From the NCBI RefSeq assembly GCF_000272405.2, contig NZ_AJZM02000406.1, positions 1 to 28,185 of the forward strand: 28,185 nucleotides of DNA. Direction: 5' to 3'. Of the stretch, positions 8,897-18,682 are shown one piece after another; position 1 is the first letter of the stretch; the number at the start of each line of letters is the position of its first letter. Under the pieces are notes generated by a model. That model saw only the letters and a list, made by a program, of their open reading frames with translations, did no database searches and was not told the origin of the DNA. This DNA is from Vibrio tasmaniensis 1F-187 (GTDB lineage Bacteria > Pseudomonadota > Gammaproteobacteria > Enterobacterales > Vibrionaceae). Position numbers and translations under genes: made by a program.

Positions 8897-9859
8897 TTAT
8901 TGATAAAATTTATTTAAAACTTTAATGAATTCGTTTTTATTTTCAATAGGTAAGGCGTTAATCCCCGCCGCAGCTTTACGGCCACCACCAGTAACAAACT
9001 GACAGCAAATTTCATCTGCACCAGTACGATTATTTAAAGGTGCACGAACACTCACGGTGTAATCTTTCTTATTGTCATTCAATGTGAGTACTGCATGAGC
9101 CTTGTCTGGTGATTGATTTGCAAGCACGTTTCCAAACACACCACTGATACGCTTTGCCCATGCTTCACATGGCAGTAGATAGATTTCAGACACGTCAGTG
9201 CACACTATCGGCGTTAGCAGTTCAACATGTTGATAATCGGCCTGATACCCTTGTTTTAGAGCATAATAAGGAGATATTAAATCTCGCTTGAGGTCAAAAG
9301 GTGAAGAATAGCACATAAGCTGTTGAAACAATTCGGCTGGATCAATGTGCAAATCGTCAATCGAAGTTCCATAACTGTTGTAGTTGATTAAGGTACCCAA
9401 CTCTTTTAAAAATGTTCTTTCATTGCAACTTAATCCGATAACATCGGCTAACTGATCAGCATTGACATACATATTGTCACCGTAAGCACCAACTATAGCC
9501 CAATCAGCATACCGCCCCGCTAACTGCTGGTTGATCAACAAACTGGTACAAGTATTCGCCTCCAAATCAATGAGGGCTGTAAAATTATCAGCTTGTGGCA
9601 CTTCTCCCGTACGATGGTGGTCACAATAGAACAGAGGTATATCCAGATCTATCAATTCATAGAGTGAATCGATATTTTTTTCCATCGATATATCTAAGAT
9701 GGTGCAGCCACTGATATCATTTTGTTTAACCACTCGCTGTAAAAGAGCAATGTCACGCTTTACACCAGTGACAAGCTTCGAGCATTTTGGGTCGGCCTTA
9801 CGTAACTGAAGTAAAGCAATTATTCCATCAGCATCACCATTGAATACATCGTAATACAT
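8897..9859 (-). CDS. DHH/DHHA1 family phosphoesterase, candidate pAp phosphatase
   Basis: A 320-aa phosphoesterase of the DHH superfamily. Metal-binding motifs are visible in order: FNGDADG (Asp9, Asp11), ILDIS (Asp56), CDHHRT (Asp80, His81, His82), and GAYGDN (Asp128). The C-terminal DHHA1 motif GGGRKAAAG is at 291-299. NrnA-type relatives hydrolyse 3'-phosphoadenosine 5'-phosphate (pAp) and short RNAs. The position between cysC and cysN, two bases after the cysC stop, suggests the job here is to remove pAp formed when PAPS is used. That role is inference. The protein could instead act on oligonucleotides or another phosphoester. I know of no standard symbol for it. The DHH gene is not part of the classical cysDNC operon. 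Confidence 0.85.
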   Translation of the reverse strand: MYYDVFNGDADGIIALLQLRKADPKCSKLVTGVKRDIALLQRVVKQNDISGCTILDISMEKNIDSLYELIDLDIPLFYCDHHRTGEVPQADNFTALIDLEANTCTSLLINQQLAGRYADWAIVGAYGDNMYVNADQLADVIGLSCNERTFLKELGTLINYNSYGTSIDDLHIDPAELFQQLMCYSSPFDLKRDLISPYYALKQGYQADYQHVELLTPIVCTDVSEIYLLPCEAWAKRISGVFGNVLANQSPDKAHAVLTLNDNKKDYTVSVRAPLNNRTGADEICCQFVTGGGRKAAAGINALPIENKNEFIKVLNKFYQ

Positions 9860-9861
9860 GA

Positions 9862-10491
9862 TTAAATGTACCCTAACTTAGTAAGTTGATTAACTACAAT
9901 ATCTGCACATGCCTCAATAGATTGACCTTCAGTCTCGACATGAATATCTGGAGTTAATGGGGCTTCATACATTGAATCAATACCGGTAAAATTCTTAATC
10001 TCGCCCGCTCGTGCTTTCTTGTATAACCCTTTAGGGTCTCGTCGTTCGCACACCGATAATGGTGTGTCAATAAACACTTCCAGAAATTGCTTTGAAGATA
10101 AAAGCTCACGGACTTGTGCGCGGTCAGCAATAAATGGCGAAATAAATGCAGTTAATACTATCGTTCCCGAATCCACAAACAGTTTTGCTACCTCACCAAT
10201 ACGACGAATGTTTTCAACACGGTCCATGTCGCTAAATCCAAGATCCTTATTGAGGCCATGCCGGACGTTGTCACCATCGAGCAAATAGCTATGTTTACCT
10301 AAACTTAGAAGCTTACTTTCGACTGCATTGGCAACAGTGGACTTCCCAGAGCCACTTAATCCCGTAAACCAAAGCACCGTTGGCACTTGTTGCTTTTGCA
10401 CGGAGCGTTGCTCATGCGTCACCGTGGAGCTATGCCAAACTACATCATCGCTAACAGACTCATTATCTTTTACTACATAGGGAGAGGTCAT
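9862..10491 (-). CDS. cysC: Adenylylsulfate (APS) kinase CysC
   Basis: APS kinase, 209 aa, which phosphorylates APS at the 3'-hydroxyl to give PAPS. The Walker A motif is GLSGSGKST (44-52). The substrate-binding stretch [16 protein letters not shown] begins at residue 72. Further signatures are AFISPF and the [22 protein letters not shown] lid region. The roughly 35-residue N-terminal extension before the core is common in stand-alone CysC. It lies 19 nt after the permease stop and 2 nt before the DHH start codon, so it is clearly co-transcribed. Confidence 0.96.
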   Translation of the reverse strand: MTSPYVVKDNESVSDDVVWHSSTVTHEQRSVQKQQVPTVLWFTGLSGSGKSTVANAVESKLLSLGKHSYLLDGDNVRHGLNKDLGFSDMDRVENIRRIGEVAKLFVDSGTIVLTAFISPFIADRAQVRELLSSKQFLEVFIDTPLSVCERRDPKGLYKKARAGEIKNFTGIDSMYEAPLTPDIHVETEGQSIEACADIVVNQLTKLGYI

Positions 10492-10510
10492 TCTTACAAC
10501 TCATATAAAA

Positions 10511-12226
10511 CTAAAATGGGAACACCATCGGAATAACAATGGCAGCAACTACAATGTAAGTGACGGTAACTATCCAACCGACTTTAAAAAAGTCTATAAA
10601 AGTATAGCCACCAGCGCTCATCACCATAAGGTTAGTTTGATAACCAAAAGGACTGATAAAGGATGCACTCGCACCATAGGCCACCGCCATCACTAACGGT
10701 AAATACTCGATCTGGAATGTCGATGCTAATGCCAGAGAAATAGGCAACATAATCGCTGCAGCTGCTGTGTTGGTCATAACCTCCGTTAAGATAACGGTTA
10801 ACACCAATATACCAACTAGCACCCAAATGGGAGGGAGTTGTCCAGCTACAGATTCAAAGACTTGAGTTAATGCCAATGCCAGACCACTGCTAGAAAACGC
10901 ACTGGCGACACACAAAGCTGATACTAGAATAATCAACAACTCAAACGGGAAACGTCGCCTTAATTGAGTTCCATCAATGATTTTACTCGTCAAAGATAAG
11001 AGCAAGAACCCAGACAATGTATCAACAAGGTCTAAACTGGTACACGCAGCTAAGACAATGGATAAAATAAAACCGACAATACCCAATAGGTTTTGAGTGA
11101 ATGATAAGGGACTTTTAAGCGATTTATCACTTAATAGAAAAAAGTTTCTAGTTAGATTTGGGCGTTTTTTAAAGTCATCCCCGACAGCAAGAATCAGTTT
11201 ATCACCACTTTGAATAACACACTCCCCAAGCTTGCCAGAAAGCCGCTTTCCTTGCCTAGCGATCGCTACCACTGCCGCATCAAAACGAGAACGAAACTCA
11301 ACCTCTTTTAAAGTTTTATCTATCAATACAGATTCAGGGCTCACTAAGACTTCAACTAAGTTTTTACCTAACTCGAATTCATCTTCAACGTACAGCTTAA
11401 GGCCATCAAAAGAGGCCAGTTGTTTAACTTCTGAAACATCACCACTGAATACCAGTTTATCTCCTGCAAATACCAATTCACTCGGTGATACAGGGGTTAT
11501 CAACTGTTTATCTCGAATAATTTCAGTTAAGAAAAGACCATCGAGTGATCGTAATCCATTTTCTAATATACTTCGACCTACGAGCTTACTTCTGCTCTCG
11601 ACTTCAGCATCAAGGAAGTATCCCCCTAACGACTCAACTTTCACAAGGTCATCAGGAAGCCACCTGGAAACTATTATGACTACGAAACCACAACCGAGTA
11701 GTAAACTTACCCCCACAGGGAAAAAAGCAAAGATTGTCAGCGCAGGATAGCCTTGGTCTTCAAGTAAACCACTAACTACAAGGTTGGTCGCAGTTCCTAT
11801 TAAGGTTAGAGTCCCCCCTAAAATAGAGAAGTACGATAAAGGAATCAGAAGTTTCTTAGGAGCATGGAATGGATTTTTGAGAACCCCCCCCATCAAAGTA
11901 GCGACCACTGCGGTATTGTTAAGTACACTAGAGCTTAGTGCTCCCAGAGCTCCCAAACGCAATAGCGATTGCCCATAATGACGATGAGATAACATTTTTG
12001 CCACCCAACTAAGCAAAGCTGTCCTTTCTAGAGCGAGAGAAGAAAGTAGTAACAATAATAAGATAATCACAGAACGGTTAGTGACGTTCGAGAAAATAAC
12101 GGCTTGTGAAAGCTCACCAGAAACGTACAGCACTGTCACTGAAAAAATAAACACATAGCTAGCTCTAAAACGGTTACTGACCAGACCAGCAATCAATCCA
12201 ATAAGGACACACGCAGTGACAATCAT
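10511..12226 (-). CDS. SLC13/DASS-type permease with RCK_C domains, probable sulfate transporter
   Basis: A membrane permease of about 571 aa from the divalent anion:sodium symporter group. The N-terminal membrane half carries LNNTAVVATLMG and GTATNLVVSG. A central soluble segment (roughly residues 200-370) has two TrkA-C/RCK_C-like domains, visible as LVFAGDKLVFSGD and ESGDKLILAVGD-type repeats. The C-terminal membrane half carries MTNTAAAAIMLP and GYQTNLMVMS. Paired NT motifs in the two halves are typical of DASS carriers. Placed between cysD and cysC, it most likely imports sulfate for APS synthesis. The start is uncertain: I chose the ATG at 12226; an in-frame TTG at 12241 would add five residues. 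Neither has a good ribosome binding site. Confidence 0.88.
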   Translation of the reverse strand: MIVTACVLIGLIAGLVSNRFRASYVFIFSVTVLYVSGELSQAVIFSNVTNRSVIILLLLLLSSLALERTALLSWVAKMLSHRHYGQSLLRLGALGALSSSVLNNTAVVATLMGGVLKNPFHAPKKLLIPLSYFSILGGTLTLIGTATNLVVSGLLEDQGYPALTIFAFFPVGVSLLLGCGFVVIIVSRWLPDDLVKVESLGGYFLDAEVESRSKLVGRSILENGLRSLDGLFLTEIIRDKQLITPVSPSELVFAGDKLVFSGDVSEVKQLASFDGLKLYVEDEFELGKNLVEVLVSPESVLIDKTLKEVEFRSRFDAAVVAIARQGKRLSGKLGECVIQSGDKLILAVGDDFKKRPNLTRNFFLLSDKSLKSPLSFTQNLLGIVGFILSIVLAACTSLDLVDTLSGFLLLSLTSKIIDGTQLRRRFPFELLIILVSALCVASAFSSSGLALALTQVFESVAGQLPPIWVLVGILVLTVILTEVMTNTAAAAIMLPISLALASTFQIEYLPLVMAVAYGASASFISPFGYQTNLMVMSAGGYTFIDFFKVGWIVTVTYIVVAAIVIPMVFPF

Positions 12227-12255
12227 GCTCAAACAACTCAATTTATATTCAAAAG

Positions 12256-12274
12256 TGACGATATAATATCGTCA
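12256..12274. promoter_or_regulatory. Perfect 19-nt palindrome between cysD and the permease gene
   Basis: TGACGATATAATATCGTCA has two 9-bp arms around a single base and lies in the 54-nt gap between the cysD stop and the permease ATG. It could be an operator for a dimeric regulator. In the mRNA it could be a hairpin that sets differential expression of cysD and downstream genes. No T run follows, so it is not a terminator. Confidence 0.55.
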
Positions 12275-12280
12275 ATGTTA

Positions 12281-13201
12281 TTAGAAGTAGCCTTCACGCT
12301 TTTTCTTCTCCATTGAACCAGAGCTATCGTGGTCAATGGCGCGCCCTTGACGCTCTGAAGTAGTCGTTAACAACATCTCTTGAATAATTTCAGGTAGCGT
12401 CGTAGCTTCAGATTCTACAGCGCCGGTTAGTGGGTAACAACCGAGTGTACGAAAACGTACCATTTTTTCTTCTGCCACTTCCCCTTTTTTAAGCTTCATT
12501 CGCTCATCATCGACCATAATCAACATGCCATCACGCTGAACGACAGGGCGAGGTTTTGATAAATACAAACCCGGAATTTCAATATTTTCAAGATAGATAT
12601 ACTGCCAAATATCTAGCTCTGTCCAGTTAGATAGTGGGAACACACGAATACTCTCACCTTGGTTAACCTTGCCGTTGTAAATATTCCATAGCTCTGGTCG
12701 TTGATTTTTAGGGTCCCAGCGATGATGTTCGTCACGAAACGAGTACACTCGCTCTTTCGCTCGAGATTTTTCCTCATCTCGCCGCGCACCTCCGAAAGCA
12801 GCATCAAAACCATGCATATCTAGAGCCTGCTTTAAGCCTTGGGTCTTCATTATATCGGTATGTTTTGAACTACCGTGCACAAAAGGGTTGATCCCCATAG
12901 CCACACCTTCAGGGTTCTGGTGAACAATAAGCTTCATTCCAACCTTATCAGCCATGTAGTCCCGAAACTTGATCATTTCTTTGAATTTCCACGTAGTATC
13001 AACATGCATCAGAGGAAAGGGAGGAGTACCAGGAGCAAAAGCTTTCTGGGCAAGGTGTAGCATCACTGAGGAATCTTTGCCAACTGAATACAGCATCACC
13101 GGGTTATCAAATTCAGCCGCGACTTCACGCATAATATGGATCGATTCAGCTTCCAATTGCTTTAGATGCGTCATCTTTTCCGGCGTTAATTTCGTTGTCA
13201 T
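12281..13201 (-). CDS. cysD: Sulfate adenylyltransferase catalytic subunit CysD
   Basis: Catalytic subunit of ATP sulfurylase, 306 aa, which forms APS from ATP and sulfate with CysN. The PP-loop is SVGKDS (39-44). Other family blocks are [34 protein letters not shown], and the C-terminal [17 protein letters not shown]. The start is the ATG at 13201 with a GGGA ribosome binding site nearby. It is the first gene of a five-gene minus-strand operon. cysN comes last instead of directly after cysD, which is unusual for subunits of one heterodimer. Confidence 0.97.
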   Translation of the reverse strand: MTTKLTPEKMTHLKQLEAESIHIMREVAAEFDNPVMLYSVGKDSSVMLHLAQKAFAPGTPPFPLMHVDTTWKFKEMIKFRDYMADKVGMKLIVHQNPEGVAMGINPFVHGSSKHTDIMKTQGLKQALDMHGFDAAFGGARRDEEKSRAKERVYSFRDEHHRWDPKNQRPELWNIYNGKVNQGESIRVFPLSNWTELDIWQYIYLENIEIPGLYLSKPRPVVQRDGMLIMVDDERMKLKKGEVAEEKMVRFRTLGCYPLTGAVESEATTLPEIIQEMLLTTTSERQGRAIDHDSSGSMEKKKREGYF

Positions 13202-13530
13202 GTTACGTTTCCCACATCTATTGAATGTTTCTACCTCAGTTAAAGCACTGAAGGGTATTTATTCGACAAAAAGTTCGATTAGATATTAAATCTGTTTGCC
13301 AACAGTATACCAACATAAGCGAAAACAATAAAACAAGACAATCGAAGCTTCCCTTTTTAGAGTCAAACCTAGATTCAACATTAAAAGGCTTAACGAACCT
13401 TTCGATAGTAAGTTGACTAAGTCACTTAAAAGCTACTACCTGTAAAGCAATTGAGATGATTGAAACCGTTTAACGGTAGAGTTTGAGAGAGAGGTATCTG
13501 TCTAATGATGTCTTTAATATATGTAGTAGA
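13202..13530. other. Intergenic region upstream of cysD
   Basis: No convincing gene here. It should hold the cysD promoter on the minus strand. An imperfect palindrome AGATATTAAATCT lies near 13281-13293. A weak -35/-10 pair (TTGGTA, then TTTAAT or TTAATA after 17-18 nt) sits upstream of it near 13285-13315. No CysB site could be recognised by eye. Confidence 0.4.
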
Positions 13531-13559
13531 AAAATCACCTACTAGTAGTAGGTGATTTT
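13531..13559 (-). terminator. Rho-independent terminator of the exported repeat-protein gene
   Basis: A perfect 12-bp stem (AAAATCACCTAC at 13531-13542, complement at 13548-13559) with a 5-nt loop lies 24 nt past the stop at 13584. On the minus strand the stem ends in a T run. The stem is symmetrical enough to work from either direction. Confidence 0.88.
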
Positions 13560-13583
13560 GAGTGAAAAATGAAAACGATAACT

Positions 13584-14141
13584 CTACTTGGCAAAGTTCA
13601 CAATTGGGAAGCACGGGAAAAAACCATTGTCAGCACAGTTGATCAGACCAATCTGTACTCCTTCAATTTTGTTGGTTTTGTTGAAGATACCAACCTGAAC
13701 CGTCGACACCTCTGAAAGGTTCGCAGCGCCAACATCCACCATAGTGTTACCTTCGGAGTAGTTTACGAAACTCACGTTCGCGCCTTTTACATCATTAGTA
13801 ATGTTAACAGCACCTAGGTTAACACCTGTTGTTTTACCTGTATTCCAGTTAAAGAAACCTAGTGAAGCACCTGTCATTTCTTGGTTTACTTTTGATGCAC
13901 CAAAAATACCAAGATTCACACCTGTCGTAGTTTGCGTCTCAGACATACCAACAACCGCAAGGTCGACACCTTTAAGGTCATTGACTTGTCCGTGAAGCAG
14001 AGCCAGACGTACACCGCCAACCGCATCAGAATCCGGAGCGTTGAAGCCATTAATTGTTGAAAACATAACAGGCGAAGAAGCAAATGCTGCCGGTGCCATT
14101 ACCGCTGCAGATACAGCAAGTACTGAAAGTAATTTTTTCAT
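13584..14141 (-). CDS. Exported repeat protein resembling LA_2272-family surface proteins
   Basis: A 185-aa protein with a clear signal peptide (MKKLLSVLAVSAAVMAPAAFA, cleavage near residue 21). The mature part is built from about eight repeats of roughly 13-20 residues with the pattern (T/K)G(V/A)(N/D/S)(L/V)(G/A)(x)(F/V)(N/G), for example TGVNLGIFG, TGASLGFFN, TGVNLGAVN and EGVQIGLIN. It ends in NGFFPCFPIVNF. This layout resembles the LA_2272 surface-repeat family known from database annotation; a beta-helix or barrel fold is plausible but unproven. Two cysteines near the C-terminus (in INCADNGFFPCF) could form a disulfide. A GGAG ribosome binding site precedes the ATG. The gene has its own terminator and an upstream palindrome. 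Function is unknown. Confidence 0.75.
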   Translation of the reverse strand: MKKLLSVLAVSAAVMAPAAFASSPVMFSTINGFNAPDSDAVGGVRLALLHGQVNDLKGVDLAVVGMSETQTTTGVNLGIFGASKVNQEMTGASLGFFNWNTGKTTGVNLGAVNITNDVKGANVSFVNYSEGNTMVDVGAANLSEVSTVQVGIFNKTNKIEGVQIGLINCADNGFFPCFPIVNFAK

Positions 14142-14407
14142 TGGGGAGTCTCCACTGACTTATTGTTGACTTGATTAATCTATATTAAATCAAGTGTTTA
14201 TTGTCCTTCACTCAACAGCTATCCATGTTAAATCAATGTCATAACTGTACCATTGAATATAAGACCCTAAATCATAAAGAGCAATATTGAGCAGAGGATA
14301 TCATGAGAGGCAAGAGTAAACATCGGCAGTCAGGTTTCTATAACTAGACGATAAAGATTCCCTATCACGCTCGTGCCTCGCTGTCGGGAGTGACGATTTC
14401 AAAGCAT
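14142..14407. other. Intergenic region between the exported repeat protein and groEL
   Basis: No gene seen. It holds an 8-bp inverted repeat (ACTTGATT at 14169-14176 and AATCAAGT at 14188-14195) about 30-55 nt upstream of the repeat-protein start, a possible operator, and one copy of the family B repeat at 14355-14397. The remainder shows no recognisable element. Confidence 0.5.
14355..14397 (+). repeat. Dispersed palindromic repeat, family B copy 1
   Basis: A 43-nt element starting AGATTCCCTATCACGCTCGT. Its first 40 nt match the complement of 18596-18638 with three differences. The ends form an imperfect hairpin (ATTCCCTA against a degenerate TAGGGAAT). It lies downstream of the groEL terminator. 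Confidence 0.75.
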
Positions 14408-14435
14408 AAAAAACGGAGACCGAAGTCTCCGTTTT
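14408..14435 (-). terminator. Rho-independent terminator of groES-groEL
   Basis: On the minus strand AAAACGGAGAC pairs perfectly over 11 bp with GTCTCCGTTTT around a TTCG tetraloop, followed by more T. It lies 45 nt past the groEL stop. Confidence 0.93.
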
Positions 14436-14480
14436 CTAAAGCTTATGTATGACTTTCTCTATTACGAGAAAGGGGGATGA

Positions 14481-16148
<1,668 letters not shown>

Positions 16149-16179
16149 TTATTCAGTCAGTTCAGTTTTATGGGTCGGA

Positions 16180-16470
16180 TTACTCAACGATCGCCATGAT
16201 ATTGAACTCAGACATTATCAGTACTTCTTTGCCATCGATCTTTTCCGCTCTAGTACCGCGGTCTTCTGCAAAGATAACTGTGTCGCCAACTTTAACGTCC
16301 AATGGTTGTAGTGAGCCGTTTTCTAGAATGCGGCCTTTGCCAACAGCTAGAATTGTACCGCGCGTTGATTTTTCAGCGGCAGAACCAGTTAGAACGATGC
16401 CACCAGCAGATTTAGATTCAACTTCTTGGCGCTCAACGATAACTCGGTCGTGTAGAGGACGGATATTCAT
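16180..16470 (-). CDS. groES: Co-chaperonin GroES (Hsp10)
   Basis: Co-chaperonin lid of GroEL, 96 aa, the normal length. It starts [14 protein letters not shown], has the mobile loop [17 protein letters not shown] (about residues 18-34), and ends NIMAIVE. The start at 16470 has a GGAG ribosome binding site near 16480. An open frame extends about 59 codons upstream, but it crosses the promoter and is not part of GroES. It is first in the groES-groEL operon. Confidence 0.98.
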   Translation of the reverse strand: MNIRPLHDRVIVERQEVESKSAGGIVLTGSAAEKSTRGTILAVGKGRILENGSLQPLDVKVGDTVIFAEDRGTRAEKIDGKEVLIMSEFNIMAIVE

Positions 16471-16509
16471 CGGTCGTATCTCCTGATAATTTCCATTTAA
16501 TTTGATAGT

Positions 16510-16523
16510 TGCCACGATTGGCA
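16510..16523 (-). promoter_or_regulatory. Inverted repeat in the groES leader
   Basis: TGCCA CGAT TGGCA, 5-bp arms with a 4-nt loop, lies between the probable promoter and the groES ribosome binding site, so it would form a small hairpin in the leader. It does not match the CIRCE operator. Confidence 0.4.
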
Positions 16524-16539
16524 TGGGGTTAAAGAGTAT

Positions 16540-16566
16540 GTTGGGGCGATGTGAAAGATCCCAAGG
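16540..16566 (-). promoter_or_regulatory. Probable sigma-32 heat-shock promoter of groES-groEL
   Basis: On the minus strand CCCCTTGGG (-35, around 16566-16560) is followed after 13 nt by CCCCAAC (-10, 16546-16540). This resembles the sigma-32 consensus CTTGAA and CCCCAT-T with mismatches. It lies about 70 nt upstream of the groES ATG, giving a plausible leader. Confidence 0.6.
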
Positions 16567-16591
16567 GGTGAAAGAGAAAAATTGTGATCCA

Positions 16592-16636
16592 AAGAGCAGA
16601 TTCTCACCCTCATCTTTCCTTGCTTTTCGTTTACTC
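16592..16636. repeat. Degenerate fragments of family A repeat upstream of groES
   Basis: AAGAGCAGATTC (16592-16603) and TCGTTTACTC (16627-16636) are identical to parts of the family A repeat beside frd (3156-3167 and part of 3257-3278). The rest has diverged, so this may be an old copy or chance. Confidence 0.35.
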
Positions 16637-16686
16637 ATATCCCACATCTGTTTATCCTACTCCTTTCGTTTCAGCCGGCGTTTTAC

Positions 16687-18060
16687 ATGCAAGATAAACA
16701 CGGGCTTCTTACAGCCCCGATAGCAGACACTCTGCGCACTATGACCATACCGACGATCTTCGGTATGGTAGCGATCTTGATGTTTAATCTTGTTGATACC
16801 TTCTTTATCTCATTGCTAGGCACGCAAGCTCTTGCCGCTGTGAGTTTTACCTTCCCTGTCACCTTTGCGATTAACTGCATTACTATGGGCATAGGCATTG
16901 GCTTATCAACGTGTATTGGAAGGTTACTTGGCCAAGGTTGCGCGCAAAATGCCGCTCGCTTTACCTGTCACGGTTTATTACTTGCCGTGCTTCTTGTTGG
17001 TTTTGCATCAACACTGGGGATCGTAACGCTAAAGCCCATGTTTACACTGTTGGGAGCAGAACCTGAGTTGCTGCCTCTGATCTCTGAATACATGTCAGTT
17101 TGGTATTTAGCGATACCGTTACTTGTGATTCCTATGGCAGGCAACAGTGCGATACGAGCCAGTGGCGATACCAAGACACCCGCCAAGATCATGATGTTGG
17201 CCGGCCTGATCAACGGCATTCTCGACCCGCTTCTCATCTTTGGTTACGGCCCTTTCCCTGAGCTCGGAATTCAAGGCGCGGCCATTGCTAGCGGATTCAG
17301 TTGGTTTGGTGCGTTGTGTGGCTCACTGTATGTGTTAACCATGCGAGAAAAGCTGCTTGCTCCGCCCAAACTAAAAAACATCACCGATGACTGGAAACAG
17401 ATTCTCACTATCGGTACGCCAGCAGCACTCTCCAATGCGCTAAACCCACTTGCTGGCGCCATTATCATGATGATATTAGCCAAGCAAGGGACTGAAGCCG
17501 TTGCAGCTTACGGAGCAGCTCAGCGAATTGAATCGATTTTGATCATCGTACTGATGTCTTTAACCTCGGCCCTCACGCCTTTCATGGCGCAAAACTTTGG
17601 TGCTAATAATCCACAGCGTAGTTTCAAAGCTCTGTTCTTAAGCATGCGTTTTGCTGTGCTATTTCAAGGTTTGATTTTCTTAATGATGGTGCCATTGAGC
17701 ATCCCTCTAGCCGCCCTATTTTCTCAAGAAGAATCAGTGCGAGGCATCTTGTGGCATTACCTATTAGTTGTCCCGTTTAGCTATGGATTTCAAGGCATTG
17801 TAATGATGTTAATCAGCGCTATGAATGCGATGCACCAACCAATTAAAGCCTTTCAGTGGAGCTTCATGCGCCTATTTATATTTACATTGCCATTCGCTTG
17901 GTTCGGCAGCCAAATTGATGGTGTCGAAGGGCTGTTTATAGGCTTGGCCTTGGGGAACATTGTCGGCGGTGTATCAGGATATTGCTTTGCACTTCGTGTT
18001 AGGGATAAATCAGATACGGATGCGAGTAATCGAGATGCGAAACGATGTAAGAGCAGATAA
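16687..18060 (+). CDS. MATE family multidrug/cation exporter
   Basis: A 457-aa inner-membrane transporter of the MATE family, with about twelve predicted helices. The N-terminal half has the typical LxxxxPTIFGMVAILMFNLVDTFFIS-like opening and GxGxxxxxCIGRLLGQG; the second half repeats the pattern (GTPAALSNALNPLAGAI). Such proteins export cationic drugs or metabolites using a sodium or proton gradient; the substrate cannot be told from sequence. The last roughly 16 codons (from about 18011) are supplied by a dispersed family A repeat, which also provides the stop. The gene diverges from groES. The ribosome binding site is weak. The ogt-like gene follows within 50 nt. Confidence 0.9.
   Translation: MQDKHGLLTAPIADTLRTMTIPTIFGMVAILMFNLVDTFFISLLGTQALAAVSFTFPVTFAINCITMGIGIGLSTCIGRLLGQGCAQNAARFTCHGLLLAVLLVGFASTLGIVTLKPMFTLLGAEPELLPLISEYMSVWYLAIPLLVIPMAGNSAIRASGDTKTPAKIMMLAGLINGILDPLLIFGYGPFPELGIQGAAIASGFSWFGALCGSLYVLTMREKLLAPPKLKNITDDWKQILTIGTPAALSNALNPLAGAIIMMILAKQGTEAVAAYGAAQRIESILIIVLMSLTSALTPFMAQNFGANNPQRSFKALFLSMRFAVLFQGLIFLMMVPLSIPLAALFSQEESVRGILWHYLLVVPFSYGFQGIVMMLISAMNAMHQPIKAFQWSFMRLFIFTLPFAWFGSQIDGVEGLFIGLALGNIVGGVSGYCFALRVRDKSDTDASNRDAKRCKSR
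18011..18060 (+). repeat. Family A repeat overlapping the end of the MATE gene
   Basis: The core at 18019-18040 differs from the copy at 3257-3278 (complement) at three of 22 positions, and from the complement of 18834-18855 at two. It is followed by a GAGCAGAT-like stretch as in the frd copies. It encodes the hydrophilic C-terminal tail of the MATE protein. Confidence 0.7.
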
Positions 18061-18103
18061 GAGATTTGAAGAGCTTGAGAGCAGAAAGAGACCGGAAGAT
18101 GAC

Positions 18104-18592
18104 GTGGAAGACACCACTTACAAAATGCTTTATGACGCACCGATTGGCAAGATGATCATTGTTAGTAATGGTGTGTCGATTATTGAAATTGACCATATAA
18201 ATCACGAAGAGCTAATGACTAGCAATCCAGATGACCTTTGCCAACTGGCGATGGAACAGTTAGATGAGTACTTTACAGGTCAACGAACCGAATTCGATTT
18301 GCCATTAAGAGCGATAAAAGGCGCTAATTTTCAAAAAGCAGCTTGGCAGGCTTTAACAACCATTCCTTATGGCGAAACCATCAGTTATGGTGAACAAGCG
18401 AAAAGAATGGATAACCCAAAAGCTGTAAGAGCGGTGGGTGGTGCAAATGGCAAGAACCCATTTAGTATTGTTGTACCCTGCCATCGAGTCATCGGCGCAA
18501 ATGGCACATTAACTGGCTACACCGGCGGTATGAACCGCAAAGAATGGTTACTGGATTTTGAGCATTCGGTTCTGACTCAAGCTAGCAAATAA
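18104..18592 (+). CDS. ogt: Methylated-DNA--protein-cysteine methyltransferase (Ogt/MGMT type)
   Basis: A suicide DNA-repair protein that takes methyl groups from O6-methylguanine and O4-methylthymine onto its own cysteine. The acceptor motif is IVVPCHRVIG, followed by GTLTGYTGGMNRKEWLL. The AAWQALTTIPYGETISYGE helix-turn-helix region matches E. coli Ogt. The start is uncertain: the frame is open to 17960, but those codons overlap the MATE gene and a repeat. I prefer the GTG at 18104, preceded by GGAAG, giving about 162 aa (E. coli 171); an ATG at 18125 is an alternative. It could also be called a general ATase; no AdaA domain is present. Confidence 0.9.
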   Translation: MEDTTYKMLYDAPIGKMIIVSNGVSIIEIDHINHEELMTSNPDDLCQLAMEQLDEYFTGQRTEFDLPLRAIKGANFQKAAWQALTTIPYGETISYGEQAKRMDNPKAVRAVGGANGKNPFSIVVPCHRVIGANGTLTGYTGGMNRKEWLLDFEHSVLTQASK

Positions 18593-18595
18593 CTC

Positions 18596-18638
18596 CCTGT
18601 CATTCCCTACAGCGAGGGACGAGCGTGATAGGGAATCT
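18596..18638 (-). repeat. Dispersed palindromic repeat, family B copy 2
   Basis: The complement matches 14355-14397 over 40 nt with three differences. ATTCCCTA and TAGGGAAT pair as an 8-bp stem. It begins 4 nt after the ogt stop and may also end or stabilise that transcript. Confidence 0.75.
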
Positions 18639-18682
18639 CTCTTTATGCTGAACACCAAGTATGACAAGCAATACTAGGCATA

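Noticed and set aside
16471..16647. 59-codon N-terminal extension of groES
   Set aside because: It covers the probable heat-shock promoter and leader, and GroES is always about 96-97 aa.
16471..16686. CIRCE/HrcA operator controlling groES
   Set aside because: No TTAGCACTC-N9-GAGTGCTAA match; the inverted repeat at 16510-16523 has a different sequence, and the promoter fits sigma-32 better.
17960..18103. Longer ogt reading frame from 17960
   Set aside because: It overlaps the MATE gene and consists partly of a dispersed repeat; the Ogt homology begins after about 18104.
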